NCBI GenBank assembly: GCA_009886465.1
Contig: QXZH01000135.1
Location: 1-41,068 of the forward strand
DNA length: 41,068 nt
Source: Opitutaceae bacterium
Lineage (GTDB): Bacteria > Verrucomicrobiota > Verrucomicrobiia > Opitutales > Coraliomargaritaceae
Reading direction: 5' to 3'
Position numbers and translations under genes: made by a program
Shown here: positions 33,597 to 41,068 of the stretch, piece after piece
Layout: every line of letters starts with the position of its first letter
How positions within the stretch are numbered: the stretch's first letter is position 1
The notes under the pieces: generated by a model
The model's database searches: none
The model's input: only the letters and a program-made list of their open reading frames with translations
What the model was told of the DNA's origin: nothing

Positions 33597-34550
33597 ATGT
33601 CAGACATTCTTGATCGTCTCTCGCTTTCTACTTGCTGGTGTTCTTCACGACATACGGATGGTTACGAAATGGTAGAAGAGATGGTCAGTCTTGGATTTAA
33701 GCGCATCGAGTTGAGTCACGGCATACGCCTCTCGCTTGTGCCTGGTATACTTCAAGCGGTCGAGGAAGGTCTTGTGCGAATTTCTTCGGTTCACAATTTC
33801 TGCCCCTTGCCAAACATTGTGCAACATGCAGCGCCAAATCTGTTTCAACCTTCATCCAAGGATTCCCGAGAGCTGACCCTTTGGCAAAGCCATTCCATGC
33901 AGACGCTCGACTTTGCAGTTAAAGTCGGTGCCGATCGCATCGTCATGCATTCGGGCAGTGTGTCTTTCTTCTTTTTCTCGCCAGAAGTGCGATTAGAGAA
34001 GTGGATCGACGAGTCCGAGATTTCTGCGCATGAATTATCCGAAAGTCAGGCCTTTCTTAAGCGCCGTGATAAGGCTATGAAGGCCATCCGTAAAGCAGCA
34101 ATGAATACCATTCCAAGGATCAAAGAAAATTACGAAAAACTTTTGCCCGAAGTAAAGGAGCGCGGCCTGAAGCTATGCCTCGAAAACCGCGAAGGCATGG
34201 AAGAGATGCCGATCGACACTGAATACGATAATTTCCTAGAAAGTCTGGGTGAACCTGAACACGCCCTCTATTGGCACGATACCGGACATGCTCAAATCAA
34301 GCATCAGCTTGGTTTGATCGATCACCGAGAGCATTTGGAAAAGATGTCGCCGCGACTGGGTGGTTTCCATTTACACGATGTCTCGGAAGCTGGACGCGAC
34401 CATCAAGTGCCAGGGACTGGCACCATCGATTTCAATATGATCGCTGAGTTCGTCCGGCCCGAACATACTTTAGTTCTCGAGCTCAGCCCCAGGCTGACTA
34501 CTGAAGAAGTACTCGCCTCACGCGATTATATAATAGGCGTGTTGGGTTAA
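33597..34550 (+). CDS. Sugar phosphate isomerase/epimerase-like TIM-barrel protein
   Basis: This 317-residue protein looks like the xylose isomerase-like TIM barrel (AP endonuclease 2 superfamily). It begins LDRLSLSTCWCSSRH, then IELSHGIRLSL, RISSVHNFCPLPNI, DRIVMHSGSVSF, GLKLCLENREGMEEM (metal Glu), YWHDTGHAQIKHQLG (metal Asp and His), GGFHLHDVSEAGRDH and VPGTGTIDFNMIAEFV. These are the usual metal ligands of sugar epimerases in this fold. Substrate unknown. The gene follows rpsU by 91 bases that include a terminator-like structure, so it probably has its own promoter. It converges with the rhomboid-like gene. Confidence 0.85.
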   Translation: MSDILDRLSLSTCWCSSRHTDGYEMVEEMVSLGFKRIELSHGIRLSLVPGILQAVEEGLVRISSVHNFCPLPNIVQHAAPNLFQPSSKDSRELTLWQSHSMQTLDFAVKVGADRIVMHSGSVSFFFFSPEVRLEKWIDESEISAHELSESQAFLKRRDKAMKAIRKAAMNTIPRIKENYEKLLPEVKERGLKLCLENREGMEEMPIDTEYDNFLESLGEPEHALYWHDTGHAQIKHQLGLIDHREHLEKMSPRLGGFHLHDVSEAGRDHQVPGTGTIDFNMIAEFVRPEHTLVLELSPRLTTEEVLASRDYIIGVLG

Positions 34551-34609
34551 AACACCGCTTTGAGATCTGTCGAAAATGTAGAGTGCTGTGATAGCCAGTG
34601 TTTGTATTT

Positions 34610-35422
34610 CTAATAAGTAGCGCTCTCTCGGCAAACATTGCATATGCAAATCATATCATTTTCGACCGACTTGTAGCGAAAGTCGCGCTCTGGGTCACTT
34701 TGATCACTCGCACCACATTGCTCGCAAGTATGGAGTGCTCCGTCGGCAGCTTGGCGGCGGTCAGATTCGAACTGATCTCGGCGCTGGCGGCTCTCCAGTG
34801 ACTGTTTGAAACTACCTCTAAAAAAGAGGGCATACCCAAGAAAGGGCGCAGCAAAAGCTAGGCGATGGCCGATGGTCGGCATCGCTAAAAACGCGATGAC
34901 ACCGAATGCTAGTATAATCCATGCCATCCACTTCACCTTCATCGGGATAAAGAACATGACTAGAAATTGAATATTTGGATTGAGGGTAGCGAAGGCAAAA
35001 AAGACGCAGAAATAGAGGAATTTTGGAGCCACGAAGATGGTTCCCGCTGGTGAAATGACTTGTCCGACGAAGGCACCGACGACAGCAAGTACTATGCAAG
35101 TGAGTAAATAAACATTGAGCCGAAAGGTACCCCATTCTTCCTCCAAGGTATTACTCATCATCCAAAGGATATACCAGAAAAACGCGAGAAAGAGTCCTTG
35201 GAATAGGCTCATCGGCACGTAGGGCGGAGCAATCATAAAGGAGGCCAGTCGCCACCACTCACCACCAAAAACGGCCTTTGGAACAAGGAGCAGGCCCTCT
35301 AATTCGACGCGACCTGTGAGCATGGCTCCGTAGATGAAAAGCTGTGCCACAATAAGCGTCGCGACGACGTTCGGCATGGCAAGGAATCCTAGGAGTTTTT
35401 CTAGCTTATCCAAAAACTTCAT
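34610..35422 (-). CDS. Rhomboid-like membrane protein, probably protease-dead, with C-terminal zinc ribbon
   Basis: This 270-residue polytopic membrane protein has about six hydrophobic segments between residues 15 and 200. GGEWWRLASFMIAPP, NTLEEEWGTFRLNVYLL and the helix pattern resemble rhomboid/derlin proteins. The GxSG catalytic serine motif is missing: the expected position reads APKFLYFCVFFAFATLNPN. No paired catalytic His is obvious, so it is likely non-proteolytic. After a charged region the cytosolic tail has CEQCGASDQSDPERDF and ICICNVC, giving Cys233/236 and Cys261/264, a rubredoxin-like zinc-binding knuckle pair. Function unknown. It lies downstream of the TPR gene on the same strand. 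Confidence 0.75.
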   Translation of the reverse strand: MKFLDKLEKLLGFLAMPNVVATLIVAQLFIYGAMLTGRVELEGLLLVPKAVFGGEWWRLASFMIAPPYVPMSLFQGLFLAFFWYILWMMSNTLEEEWGTFRLNVYLLTCIVLAVVGAFVGQVISPAGTIFVAPKFLYFCVFFAFATLNPNIQFLVMFFIPMKVKWMAWIILAFGVIAFLAMPTIGHRLAFAAPFLGYALFFRGSFKQSLESRQRRDQFESDRRQAADGALHTCEQCGASDQSDPERDFRYKSVENDMICICNVCRESATY

Positions 35423-35493
35423 AATAGCTAGTCTTGCAAGCTGGAGTCGGGTTGTAAATCGATCATGGGTAATTCCCGAAATGTTTCACGCCA

Positions 35494-36411
35494 CTAGGGG
35501 ACCAGCAGGACAACGCTGTCTTGAAATTTGAGCGCGCGTGCTAAGGTGTATTCAAAAACACGCTTGTCTCCATTTCGTGCGACCCATTCGAGATGTTTTT
35601 GGGCCGCATCCTCATCACCCTCAGCGCGGAGCTTGAGCCCGATGTAAGTATGTGCTTCGGTCTCTTGCGCGCTATTTTGGACATATCCGATCAACTCGGA
35701 TGCGGTGCTACTTCCAGCGAGGTAATCGATGACTGGCGATGGCCAGGCATTGAGTGGCTTATTGCGAAGGGCATAATTGAGAGAGGCTTGTGCGTTCCTT
35801 TGATCGTCCGCTTCAAGATAGGAAAAATAAGCGATCAATAATGGATATGTAGAGCTTTCGCCCTTCTTGTTGTACATTAAAGTCGCTATCTTGGCGGTTG
35901 TGGCTGCTCCGAGAAATTCGCCACGGCACATTTGCGCCCATGCGAGTGACTCGTAGAAAAAGCCGTTGATGGGTTGTTCGGTCGTGGCCTGCTTGAACGA
36001 GCTCAGGGCAGTGTCGAAGTCCTCCATATTAAAAGCGGCCAGACCGCGTCCATTCCATGCAAAGGCATGACGCGGATAGTTCGCGACGATTTTATCGTAA
36101 GTCGCGTAGGCCTCGGCATGACGACCTAGATCAGCAAGGATCATAGCTTGGCCAAGTAAGGCTGAGAGGTTCTCTGCATTGACAGTGAGTGCTTGCTGAA
36201 AATGATCCAGGGCTCCTGCCGAATCGCCCAATTCAAGAAGCTCATAGGCCTGTGAGACGAGTGGACTTTGCAGAAGAATTGGATCGCTGACATTGCTGAT
36301 GTTAGCCTCTTGCGCCGAAAGCCCTAGCATACTCATGCTCGATATGATCAGTGCGAACCGGGAAAAACTTATTATTCTAGCAAATACCATCGTCTTATAA
36401 AAAAGGCTCAT
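35494..36411 (-). CDS. Secreted/periplasmic TPR-repeat protein
   Basis: This protein of about 305 residues has a hydrophobic N-terminal segment (FALIISSMSMLGLSAQ) that looks like a cleavable signal peptide. Start candidates are the ATGs at 36411 and 36390; the track's TTG at 36432 is less likely. Tetratricopeptide repeats follow, with units such as AYELLELGDSAGALDHFQQAL, LLGQAMILADLGRHAEAYATYD and GRGLAAFNMEDFDTALSSFKQA, so it is probably a protein-interaction scaffold. A degenerate repeat near the C-terminus (AHTYIGLKLRAEGDEDAAQKHL) completes the solenoid. No partner can be named. It lies 71 bases upstream of the rhomboid-like gene. Confidence 0.82.
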   Translation of the reverse strand: MSLFYKTMVFARIISFSRFALIISSMSMLGLSAQEANISNVSDPILLQSPLVSQAYELLELGDSAGALDHFQQALTVNAENLSALLGQAMILADLGRHAEAYATYDKIVANYPRHAFAWNGRGLAAFNMEDFDTALSSFKQATTEQPINGFFYESLAWAQMCRGEFLGAATTAKIATLMYNKKGESSTYPLLIAYFSYLEADDQRNAQASLNYALRNKPLNAWPSPVIDYLAGSSTASELIGYVQNSAQETEAHTYIGLKLRAEGDEDAAQKHLEWVARNGDKRVFEYTLARALKFQDSVVLLVP

Positions 36412-36560
36412 GCGGGTCGGGCACAATGTCAATTAGTTGCAGCTTTTGTTCCTATTCCTCAGTAGACAGAAAAGTAGTCACACGGAGCAGCTATCTTCAA
36501 TGTTTAACTGATCAATTCCGCATTGTAACCGACGCCTACGCCTGCATCGTACACGAACGT

Positions 36561-37193
36561 ATGATTATCGAATCTCAAGAACTTCCACCGATTGGCACCA
36601 ATGCTTATGCCCTGCTCGAGCCTAGCCTCAAGCAATGCGTGATCATCGATGCGCCAGTCGAAGCCTACGAGTGGGCGGTGCAGGTCGCGGAGAAGAACAG
36701 TTGCGAGATCGTCGCGCTCATCCTGACGCACGGGCATTGGGATCATATCTTGGACGGTCATAAATTCGCGAAAGCGGGCATTCCGACCTACGGCCATGCG
36801 GATGATACAGAGATGTTTGCTTCGCCCTCGAAAATGGCTAGCTACGCGATTCCAGGCTTAGAACTGAAGGAACTGCCCATCAATCACTGGATCAAAGGCG
36901 GCGATCAACTTGAACTTCTCGGCACAAAAATGGAAATCCGCCATGTTCCAGGGCATTGCCCAGGTAATGTGCTCGTCTATGTGGCTTGCGAAAAGGCTGC
37001 CATTGTTGGCGATGTGATTTTTGCAGGAAGTGTGGGTCGCTACGATCTACCAGGTGGTGATTTTTCGGTTTTGGAGAAGTCGATTAAAACTCAGGTTTAT
37101 TCGCTACCCGACGAAACGACGATTTATCCTGGTCATGGCCCCACGACCTCCGTTCGCCAAGAAAAAGTAGGCAATCCTTACGTCAAAGGATGA
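36561..37193 (+). CDS. Metallo-beta-lactamase fold hydrolase (glyoxalase II-like)
   Basis: This 210-residue protein has its start set at the ATG 36561 (MIIESQELPPIGTNAYALLE), the usual beginning of this family; the track's 45-residue upstream extension lacks homology. Zinc ligands are visible in LTHGHWDHILDGH, VPGHCPGNVLVYV, VGDVIFAGSVGR and the final YPGHGPTT. These motifs fit the glyoxalase II-like YcbL/GloB group that hydrolyses thioesters; the substrate is unproven. Its stop overlaps the ribD start (ATGA), so it is translationally coupled to riboflavin and nucleotide-repair genes. Confidence 0.9.
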   Translation: MIIESQELPPIGTNAYALLEPSLKQCVIIDAPVEAYEWAVQVAEKNSCEIVALILTHGHWDHILDGHKFAKAGIPTYGHADDTEMFASPSKMASYAIPGLELKELPINHWIKGGDQLELLGTKMEIRHVPGHCPGNVLVYVACEKAAIVGDVIFAGSVGRYDLPGGDFSVLEKSIKTQVYSLPDETTIYPGHGPTTSVRQEKVGNPYVKG

Positions 37194-38311
37194 GCAACTT
37201 AAAGGCCATTGATGAGCGATTCATGCGTCGTGCCCTTGAACTGGCGCAACAGGCTTGGGGACAAACACACCCAAACCCAATGGTTGGGGGCGTCATCGTC
37301 GAGGCTGGTATAATCGTGGCCGAAGGCTGGCACGCAGCAGCAGGGCAAGCCCATGCCGAAGTCGCCGCCCTTAAAGCGCTTGGTCGTAAGCCTGCGGCAG
37401 GCGCTTGCATCTATGTAACTCTCGAACCCTGTAGCACTTGTGGGCGCACGGGTGCTTGCACAAATGCCCTGATTGAGGCAGGATTTGCGCGTGTCGTGAT
37501 CGGTGCGAAAGACCCTAATCCTGAGCATGCAGGACGAGGCTTAGAGGTTCTCCGTAAAGCGGGCATCGAAGTAGTCGAAGGAGTTATTGCTAAAGAATGC
37601 GCCGACCTGAATTTAATCTTTAATCATTGGATTACCCAAAGATCGCCATTCATCGCTGCGAAAATGGCGATCACCTTAGACGGTAAATTTGCTGCGGCTT
37701 CGGGACATTCAAAGTGGGTCACTGGCGAAACCGCGCGTGCGGACGTGATGCGATGGCGGCGATATTTCCCCGCCATCGCGGTCAGTGCAAATACGGTATT
37801 AAAAGATAATCCCAGTCTAAGTTCACGAATTGGCGATGAAATTTGGTGCCCGCAACGCTTTGTCTTTGATCGCACACTCAAGACCTTCGAGGCGGAGACT
37901 ACACCGCGGATTTATACAGATTCTTTTGCCTCGCAAACGACCGTACTCTGCGCGGATGTTGCTACAGATCGACTGAGGGCTAGGGCGGAGGACTTAAATA
38001 TTAGGCTCTGGCAATTGCCCGAAACCAAGGGTCATCTCGACTGGCTAGCTTTCCGCATGCGATGTGCCGAAGCTGGAATATGTGGCGTTTATGTCGAAGT
38101 GGGACCAAGGCTTGCCACCCGGGTGATCGAAGGTGGCTTGGCGGATTACCTTTTCGTCTATCAAGCGCCAAAGCTTCTATCGGATGCGTCGGCGCCGGGC
38201 ATTGGTTCGCTCAGGAACTCACAATCGATGGAGGAAGTCTTCGCGCTTCGTGATTTACGACAAGCAAACTTCGAGGGCGACCGACTCATCAGGGGATTTT
38301 TATCAAAATGA
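37190..38311 (+). CDS. ribD: Bifunctional pyrimidine deaminase/reductase RibD
   Basis: RibD deaminates and then reduces a pyrimidine intermediate in riboflavin synthesis. The 373-residue protein has an N-terminal deaminase domain with the zinc motif [11 protein letters not shown] and [16 protein letters not shown], and a C-terminal reductase domain from about residue 150 ([26 protein letters not shown], then [21 protein letters not shown]). The final part is divergent but continuous. The start overlaps the MBL gene stop, and the stop overlaps rdgB (ATGA both times). No other rib gene is in the window, and no FMN riboswitch is visible upstream of the operon. Confidence 0.94.
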   Translation: MSNLKAIDERFMRRALELAQQAWGQTHPNPMVGGVIVEAGIIVAEGWHAAAGQAHAEVAALKALGRKPAAGACIYVTLEPCSTCGRTGACTNALIEAGFARVVIGAKDPNPEHAGRGLEVLRKAGIEVVEGVIAKECADLNLIFNHWITQRSPFIAAKMAITLDGKFAAASGHSKWVTGETARADVMRWRRYFPAIAVSANTVLKDNPSLSSRIGDEIWCPQRFVFDRTLKTFEAETTPRIYTDSFASQTTVLCADVATDRLRARAEDLNIRLWQLPETKGHLDWLAFRMRCAEAGICGVYVEVGPRLATRVIEGGLADYLFVYQAPKLLSDASAPGIGSLRNSQSMEEVFALRDLRQANFEGDRLIRGFLSK

Positions 38312-38901
38312 AGCAACTGATCGTGGCTTCCGGAAACGCCCACAAAGTTGAAGAATTCGATGGCCTCCTCGACGATTGCGGCTTCGAAGTGCTTTCTGCA
38401 AAAGTCTGTGGTGGTATGCCCGATGTGCTTGAAGACGGTGATACCTTTGAAGCCAACGCCCGGATTAAAGCCTTAGCTCTGCGAGCGATTGTGCCGAAAG
38501 AGGCATGGATCGTCTCGGACGACTCAGGGCTCGAAGTCGATGCACTCGACGGCGCGCCTGGCATCTATTCCGCACGATATGCCGGGGAGAGCGCGAGTGA
38601 CCTCCATAATTTGAATAAGCTTTTACTTGAACTCGAAGAGCAACCTTCAGCTCAACGAGCAGCGCGTTTCCGATGTGTGCTTTGCCTAATCGACCCCATT
38701 GGTAGTGAGCGATTTTTTGAGGGTGCCTGCGAGGGTAGAATTGCCAAAGCTCCCGCGGGTGCAGAAGGCTTCGGCTATGATCCTGTTTTTGTGCCAGAAG
38801 GCCATAGCGAGTCTTTCGCAGAACTGGGCGAATCCATCAAAAGTAAATTAAGCCATCGAGCCTTGGCCGTATTGGCTATGCGCCGTTGCTTGGAGTCCTA
38901 A
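38308..38901 (+). CDS. rdgB: XTP/dITP diphosphatase (RdgB/HAM1)
   Basis: This enzyme hydrolyses deaminated purine nucleoside triphosphates (XTP, dITP) to monophosphates and so keeps them out of DNA. The 197-residue protein has the substrate loop [14 protein letters not shown] at the N-terminus, [23 protein letters not shown] (catalytic Asp), [13 protein letters not shown] and [11 protein letters not shown], in normal order. It overlaps ribD by four bases. Its last 54 bases run across the 3' end of the convergent truC gene. Confidence 0.95.
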   Translation: MKQLIVASGNAHKVEEFDGLLDDCGFEVLSAKVCGGMPDVLEDGDTFEANARIKALALRAIVPKEAWIVSDDSGLEVDALDGAPGIYSARYAGESASDLHNLNKLLLELEEQPSAQRAARFRCVLCLIDPIGSERFFEGACEGRIAKAPAGAEGFGYDPVFVPEGHSESFAELGESIKSKLSHRALAVLAMRRCLES

Positions 38902-39612
38902 CTTCCTCAATACTGAGTTAAAGCCCGTATTCACTCCGGCGCGAATATCTAGAGTCTCACTTTCACGCATCGGGTGCGGCATCTGTAAGCGCATAGCGCG
39001 GAGCATTAATAATTGCTGGCCACAGTAGCTTCGAAGGAACTGGTTTTGCGCCCCGTCACCGTGGCGCGTGTCGCCCAGTATCGGATGCCGCAAGTGCTTC
39101 ATGTGGCGACGAAGTTGGTGGGTGCGCCCCGTCCTCGGGTGCAACTCCACCAGCGAAAAACGACCATTGGGATAACGACCTACAGGTATTTCGACGGAGG
39201 ACTGATCGAGGCAGCGGTATTCGGTCACAGCGGACTGGACTTTATCCGGCTTCTCCTCGTTGCGCAGATCATAGTCGATGACGCCCTCGCCATCGAGCCA
39301 GCCCCGCACCAGCGCGTGATAGGTCTTGGAAACACGATGCTCGATAAAGAGCTCTTGTGCGTGGCGCGTAGCTTCTGCATTGAGGGCAAACAAGAGCACG
39401 CCACTCGTCGGTCGATCCAATCGATGACAAGGATTGACCGTTTGCCCAATTTGGTCGCGTAGCTTTTGTACCGCAAATTCAGTCGCATATTTATCCAGTG
39501 GGCTACGATGGACGAGCAGACCCGCTGGCTTATCGATGGCTACATAATCTGCATCTTGGTAAATAATCTCCAGCGGATCAGTCTGGGGTTCTGTATTTTC
39601 GAGAGTTGCCAA
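38848..39612 (-). CDS. truC: tRNA pseudouridine synthase, TruC/RluA family
   Basis: This enzyme isomerises a uridine to pseudouridine, most likely U65 of tRNA. The 254-residue protein has the RluA-type catalytic motif [18 protein letters not shown] (Asp in HRLDR). [22 protein letters not shown] leads in as in TruC, and [31 protein letters not shown] follows. The [23 protein letters not shown] block favours TruC over RluD or RluC. The start is a TTG at 39612 (MATLENT) and is uncertain. Its 3' end overlaps the convergent rdgB by 54 bases. Confidence 0.9.
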   Translation of the reverse strand: MATLENTEPQTDPLEIIYQDADYVAIDKPAGLLVHRSPLDKYATEFAVQKLRDQIGQTVNPCHRLDRPTSGVLLFALNAEATRHAQELFIEHRVSKTYHALVRGWLDGEGVIDYDLRNEEKPDKVQSAVTEYRCLDQSSVEIPVGRYPNGRFSLVELHPRTGRTHQLRRHMKHLRHPILGDTRHGDGAQNQFLRSYCGQQLLMLRAMRLQMPHPMRESETLDIRAGVNTGFNSVLRKLGLQATAHSQYGQGSMA

Positions 39613-39654
39613 GTTAGCTGTGCGGAATGTGCGGTGAAACTTTATATATTGAGC

Positions 39655-39948
39655 ATGTTTACGACAGATGAAACCGTATTATTTGTCGATAGTTCTTCCC
39701 TCGATCTGGAGATTATCCCGATTCTATCAGGGATGCGTGAATCTGTAGTAGATGCGGTCTCCCATCGAATCGAAACTTCCAATAAGCACTTCGCTTTTCG
39801 CAGTTTATGGACACCGAGTGGAGGTGCTCGCTTGTGCCTGACGGCAGTTCAGCCCACATTTCAGACTACAAGCTCAGTTTTGCCCGAAAACCGTCTCGAC
39901 AATCCGCCACAGGCTGAAACCCTTGTGGGTTTACTATTTCGATTATAG
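39655..39948 (+). CDS. Unknown 97-residue protein directly upstream of pheS
   Basis: The reading frame is open from 39466, but the part before the ATG at 39655 lies over the truC gene, so I place the start there (MFTTDETVLFVDSSSLD). I recognise no domain. There is no signal peptide or membrane helix, and one hydrophobic stretch, ETVLFVDSSSLDLEIIPILSGM, near the N-terminus. It ends two bases before the pheS ATG, which suggests coupling if it is real. Composition resembles a real soluble protein, though it is short and start-uncertain; a leader ORF or an open frame by chance remains possible. Confidence 0.5.
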   Translation: MFTTDETVLFVDSSSLDLEIIPILSGMRESVVDAVSHRIETSNKHFAFRSLWTPSGGARLCLTAVQPTFQTTSSVLPENRLDNPPQAETLVGLLFRL

Positions 39949-39950
39949 CC

Positions 39951-40991
39951 ATGCAAAAAGATCTAAATACTATCGTTGCCGATGTTAGGGCGAAAACGCC
40001 TGCTATTAAGACGCGCGCTGAGTTCGAGGCTTATAAAGCCACCATTTCGGGACCTAAAGGTGTCCTCACTGATGTAATGAAGGGTATGGGCAAGGTCCCT
40101 AAGGAGGACAAGCCTGCCATGGGTAAGGCAATCAACGAAGCTAAGATGGCCGTCGAAGCTGCCTTCGCCTCCGTGATAGAAGGTCTGGAAGCCGCCGAGC
40201 TCGCCGCTAAGATAGGCCCGGCCATCGACCCCACCTTGCCTAGCCCCGATTCCACTCACGGCACTTTACACCCGATCGCTCAAGTCCGAGAAGAGATGGT
40301 GGACCTCTTCCGCCGTATTGGATTTTCTGTCGCCGAGGCCACCGAAGTGGAGTCTGAGTATTATTGCTTCGACGCCCTTAACATCCCCGCCGACCACCCA
40401 GCCCGCGATATGCAGGACTCCTACTACCTGCCCGATGAGCTTTCCGTGAACAACGTCAGCAAGAAGGGTGACGAGAAGTATCTTCTACGCACCCATACCT
40501 CGACCGTGCAGATCCGCACCATGCTCCAGGAGAAGCCACCGGTCCGCATTGTCGCGCCCGGTCGTTGCTTCCGCCGCGACACACCCGACGCCACCCACAG
40601 CGCTAACTTCCACCAGATCGAAGGGCTCTATGTGGATAAAGACGTCACGCTCCTCGATCTCAAAGCCACGCTCGATCACTTCGTGAAGACCATCTTTGGC
40701 CCCAAGGCCAAGACACGCCTCCGCCCGAGCTTCTTTCCCTTCACCGAACCCAGCTTCGAAATGGACTTCTTCTCGCCCGACCTTGGCAAGCTCAGCAACA
40801 AGTGGCTCGAAATCATGGGCTGCGGTATGGTTGACCCCGAAGTCTTCAAGGCAGTCGGGATTGACCCCGAAGTCTATACTGGTTACGCCTTCGGCATGGG
40901 TATCGAGCGCATCGCTATGATTCTCCAAGGCGTCGACGACATTCGCTATTATTATCAAAACGACGTCCGCTTTCTAAAACAGTTTGCCTAA
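39951..40991 (+). CDS. pheS: Phenylalanyl-tRNA synthetase alpha subunit
   Basis: This class II catalytic subunit charges tRNA-Phe as an alpha2-beta2 enzyme with PheT. The 346-residue protein has an N-terminal coiled-coil tRNA-binding region (residues 1-90) and the catalytic core: DPTLPSPDSTHGTLHPIAQV, GRCFRRDTPDATHSANFHQIEGL (motif 2) and GYAFGMGIERIAMIL (motif 3). This is the normal length. The beta-subunit gene is not seen within the remaining 77 bases of the window. The start has no Shine-Dalgarno and follows the 97-residue ORF by two bases. Confidence 0.96.
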   Translation: MQKDLNTIVADVRAKTPAIKTRAEFEAYKATISGPKGVLTDVMKGMGKVPKEDKPAMGKAINEAKMAVEAAFASVIEGLEAAELAAKIGPAIDPTLPSPDSTHGTLHPIAQVREEMVDLFRRIGFSVAEATEVESEYYCFDALNIPADHPARDMQDSYYLPDELSVNNVSKKGDEKYLLRTHTSTVQIRTMLQEKPPVRIVAPGRCFRRDTPDATHSANFHQIEGLYVDKDVTLLDLKATLDHFVKTIFGPKAKTRLRPSFFPFTEPSFEMDFFSPDLGKLSNKWLEIMGCGMVDPEVFKAVGIDPEVYTGYAFGMGIERIAMILQGVDDIRYYYQNDVRFLKQFA

Positions 40992-41068
40992 GAATGTATT
41001 GCCGTAAGAAGGCAGAAAAGACCCAAAATTTTAAGATTCTGTATATTTTAGCGTCTAAAACTATTTCC

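Noticed and set aside
36426-36560. 45-residue N-terminal extension of the MBL hydrolase
   Set aside because: The family starts at MIIES..., and the extension is Ser/Cys-rich with no homology I recognise.
36412-36560. Possible FMN riboswitch ahead of the MBL-ribD-rdgB operon
   Set aside because: None of the conserved RFN element segments could be found by eye.
39466-39654. N-terminal extension of the 97-residue ORF before pheS
   Set aside because: This part lies over the truC coding region on the other strand, so the openness is explained by truC.
40485-40958. 157-residue minus-strand ORF opposite pheS
   Set aside because: Shadow of pheS; acidic composition mirrors the complementary codons.

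Overview
The window is an ordinary, gene-dense bacterial chromosome segment with no rRNA, tRNA, CRISPR array, insertion sequence or prophage that I could find. The gene content (RNase HIII and RNase HII together, a bona fide formylglycine-generating enzyme, a TolB-like protein, many MEP-pathway and cofactor genes) and the style of the proteins suggest a Gram-negative marine Verrucomicrobiota, probably class Opitutae (Coraliomargarita/Lentimonas-like). That placement is an inference from remembered family resemblance, not from a marker-gene search. Translation starts almost everywhere lack a Shine-Dalgarno sequence.

Layout. 1-3.9 kb: 3' part of RNase HIII (rnhC), catalase-peroxidase katG, RNase HII (rnhB). 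4-6.1 kb: phosphatidylglycerol synthesis pair pgsA-pgpA (overlapping), then ndk-ispF. 6.2-8.5 kb: formylglycine-generating enzyme (+), panB (-), MazG-like pyrophosphohydrolase (+). 8.5-13.5 kb: a small unknown protein and an Mrp-type ATPase (-), a TolB-like protein (+), and the minus-strand dapA-dapB-ruvA operon. 13.5-13.8 kb is the only stretch of about 300 bases without a convincing gene. 13.8-18.9 kb: a three-gene plus-strand operon for a compatible solute: a GT4-type glycosyltransferase, an MpgP/GpgP-like HAD phosphatase, and a 995-residue protein that joins a glucosyl-3-phosphoglycerate synthase to a GH13_18 sucrose-phosphorylase-like domain. 19-24.2 kb: a DUF6172-like small protein (+), a YhiN-type flavoprotein (-), and pyrF-ispD-uup (-). 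24.3-27 kb: ispE and PTS enzyme I (+). 27.1-31 kb: ExoD-like membrane protein (-), then nadD-rsfS-M48 protease-secreted phosphodiesterase (+). 31-34.6 kb: SpoU methyltransferase (-), RlmD/TrmA-type methyltransferase, rpsU and a TIM-barrel epimerase (+). 34.6-41 kb: a protease-dead rhomboid-like protein with a zinc ribbon and a TPR protein (-), a translationally coupled MBL hydrolase-ribD-rdgB operon (+), truC (-), an unknown 97-residue ORF and pheS (+).

The most interesting system is the 13.8-18.9 kb operon. One polypeptide appears to hold a complete alpha-glucoside-forming synthase and a complete alpha-glucoside phosphorylase, with the matching phosphatase encoded just upstream. This could be a self-contained make-and-recycle module for glucosylglycerate or, if the GT4 enzyme adds a second sugar, mannosylglucosylglycerate. 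Secondary points are the catalytically dead rhomboid with a zinc ribbon, an Mrp protein without its CxxC cluster ligands, the orphan sulfatase-activating enzyme, and the near absence of Shine-Dalgarno leaders.
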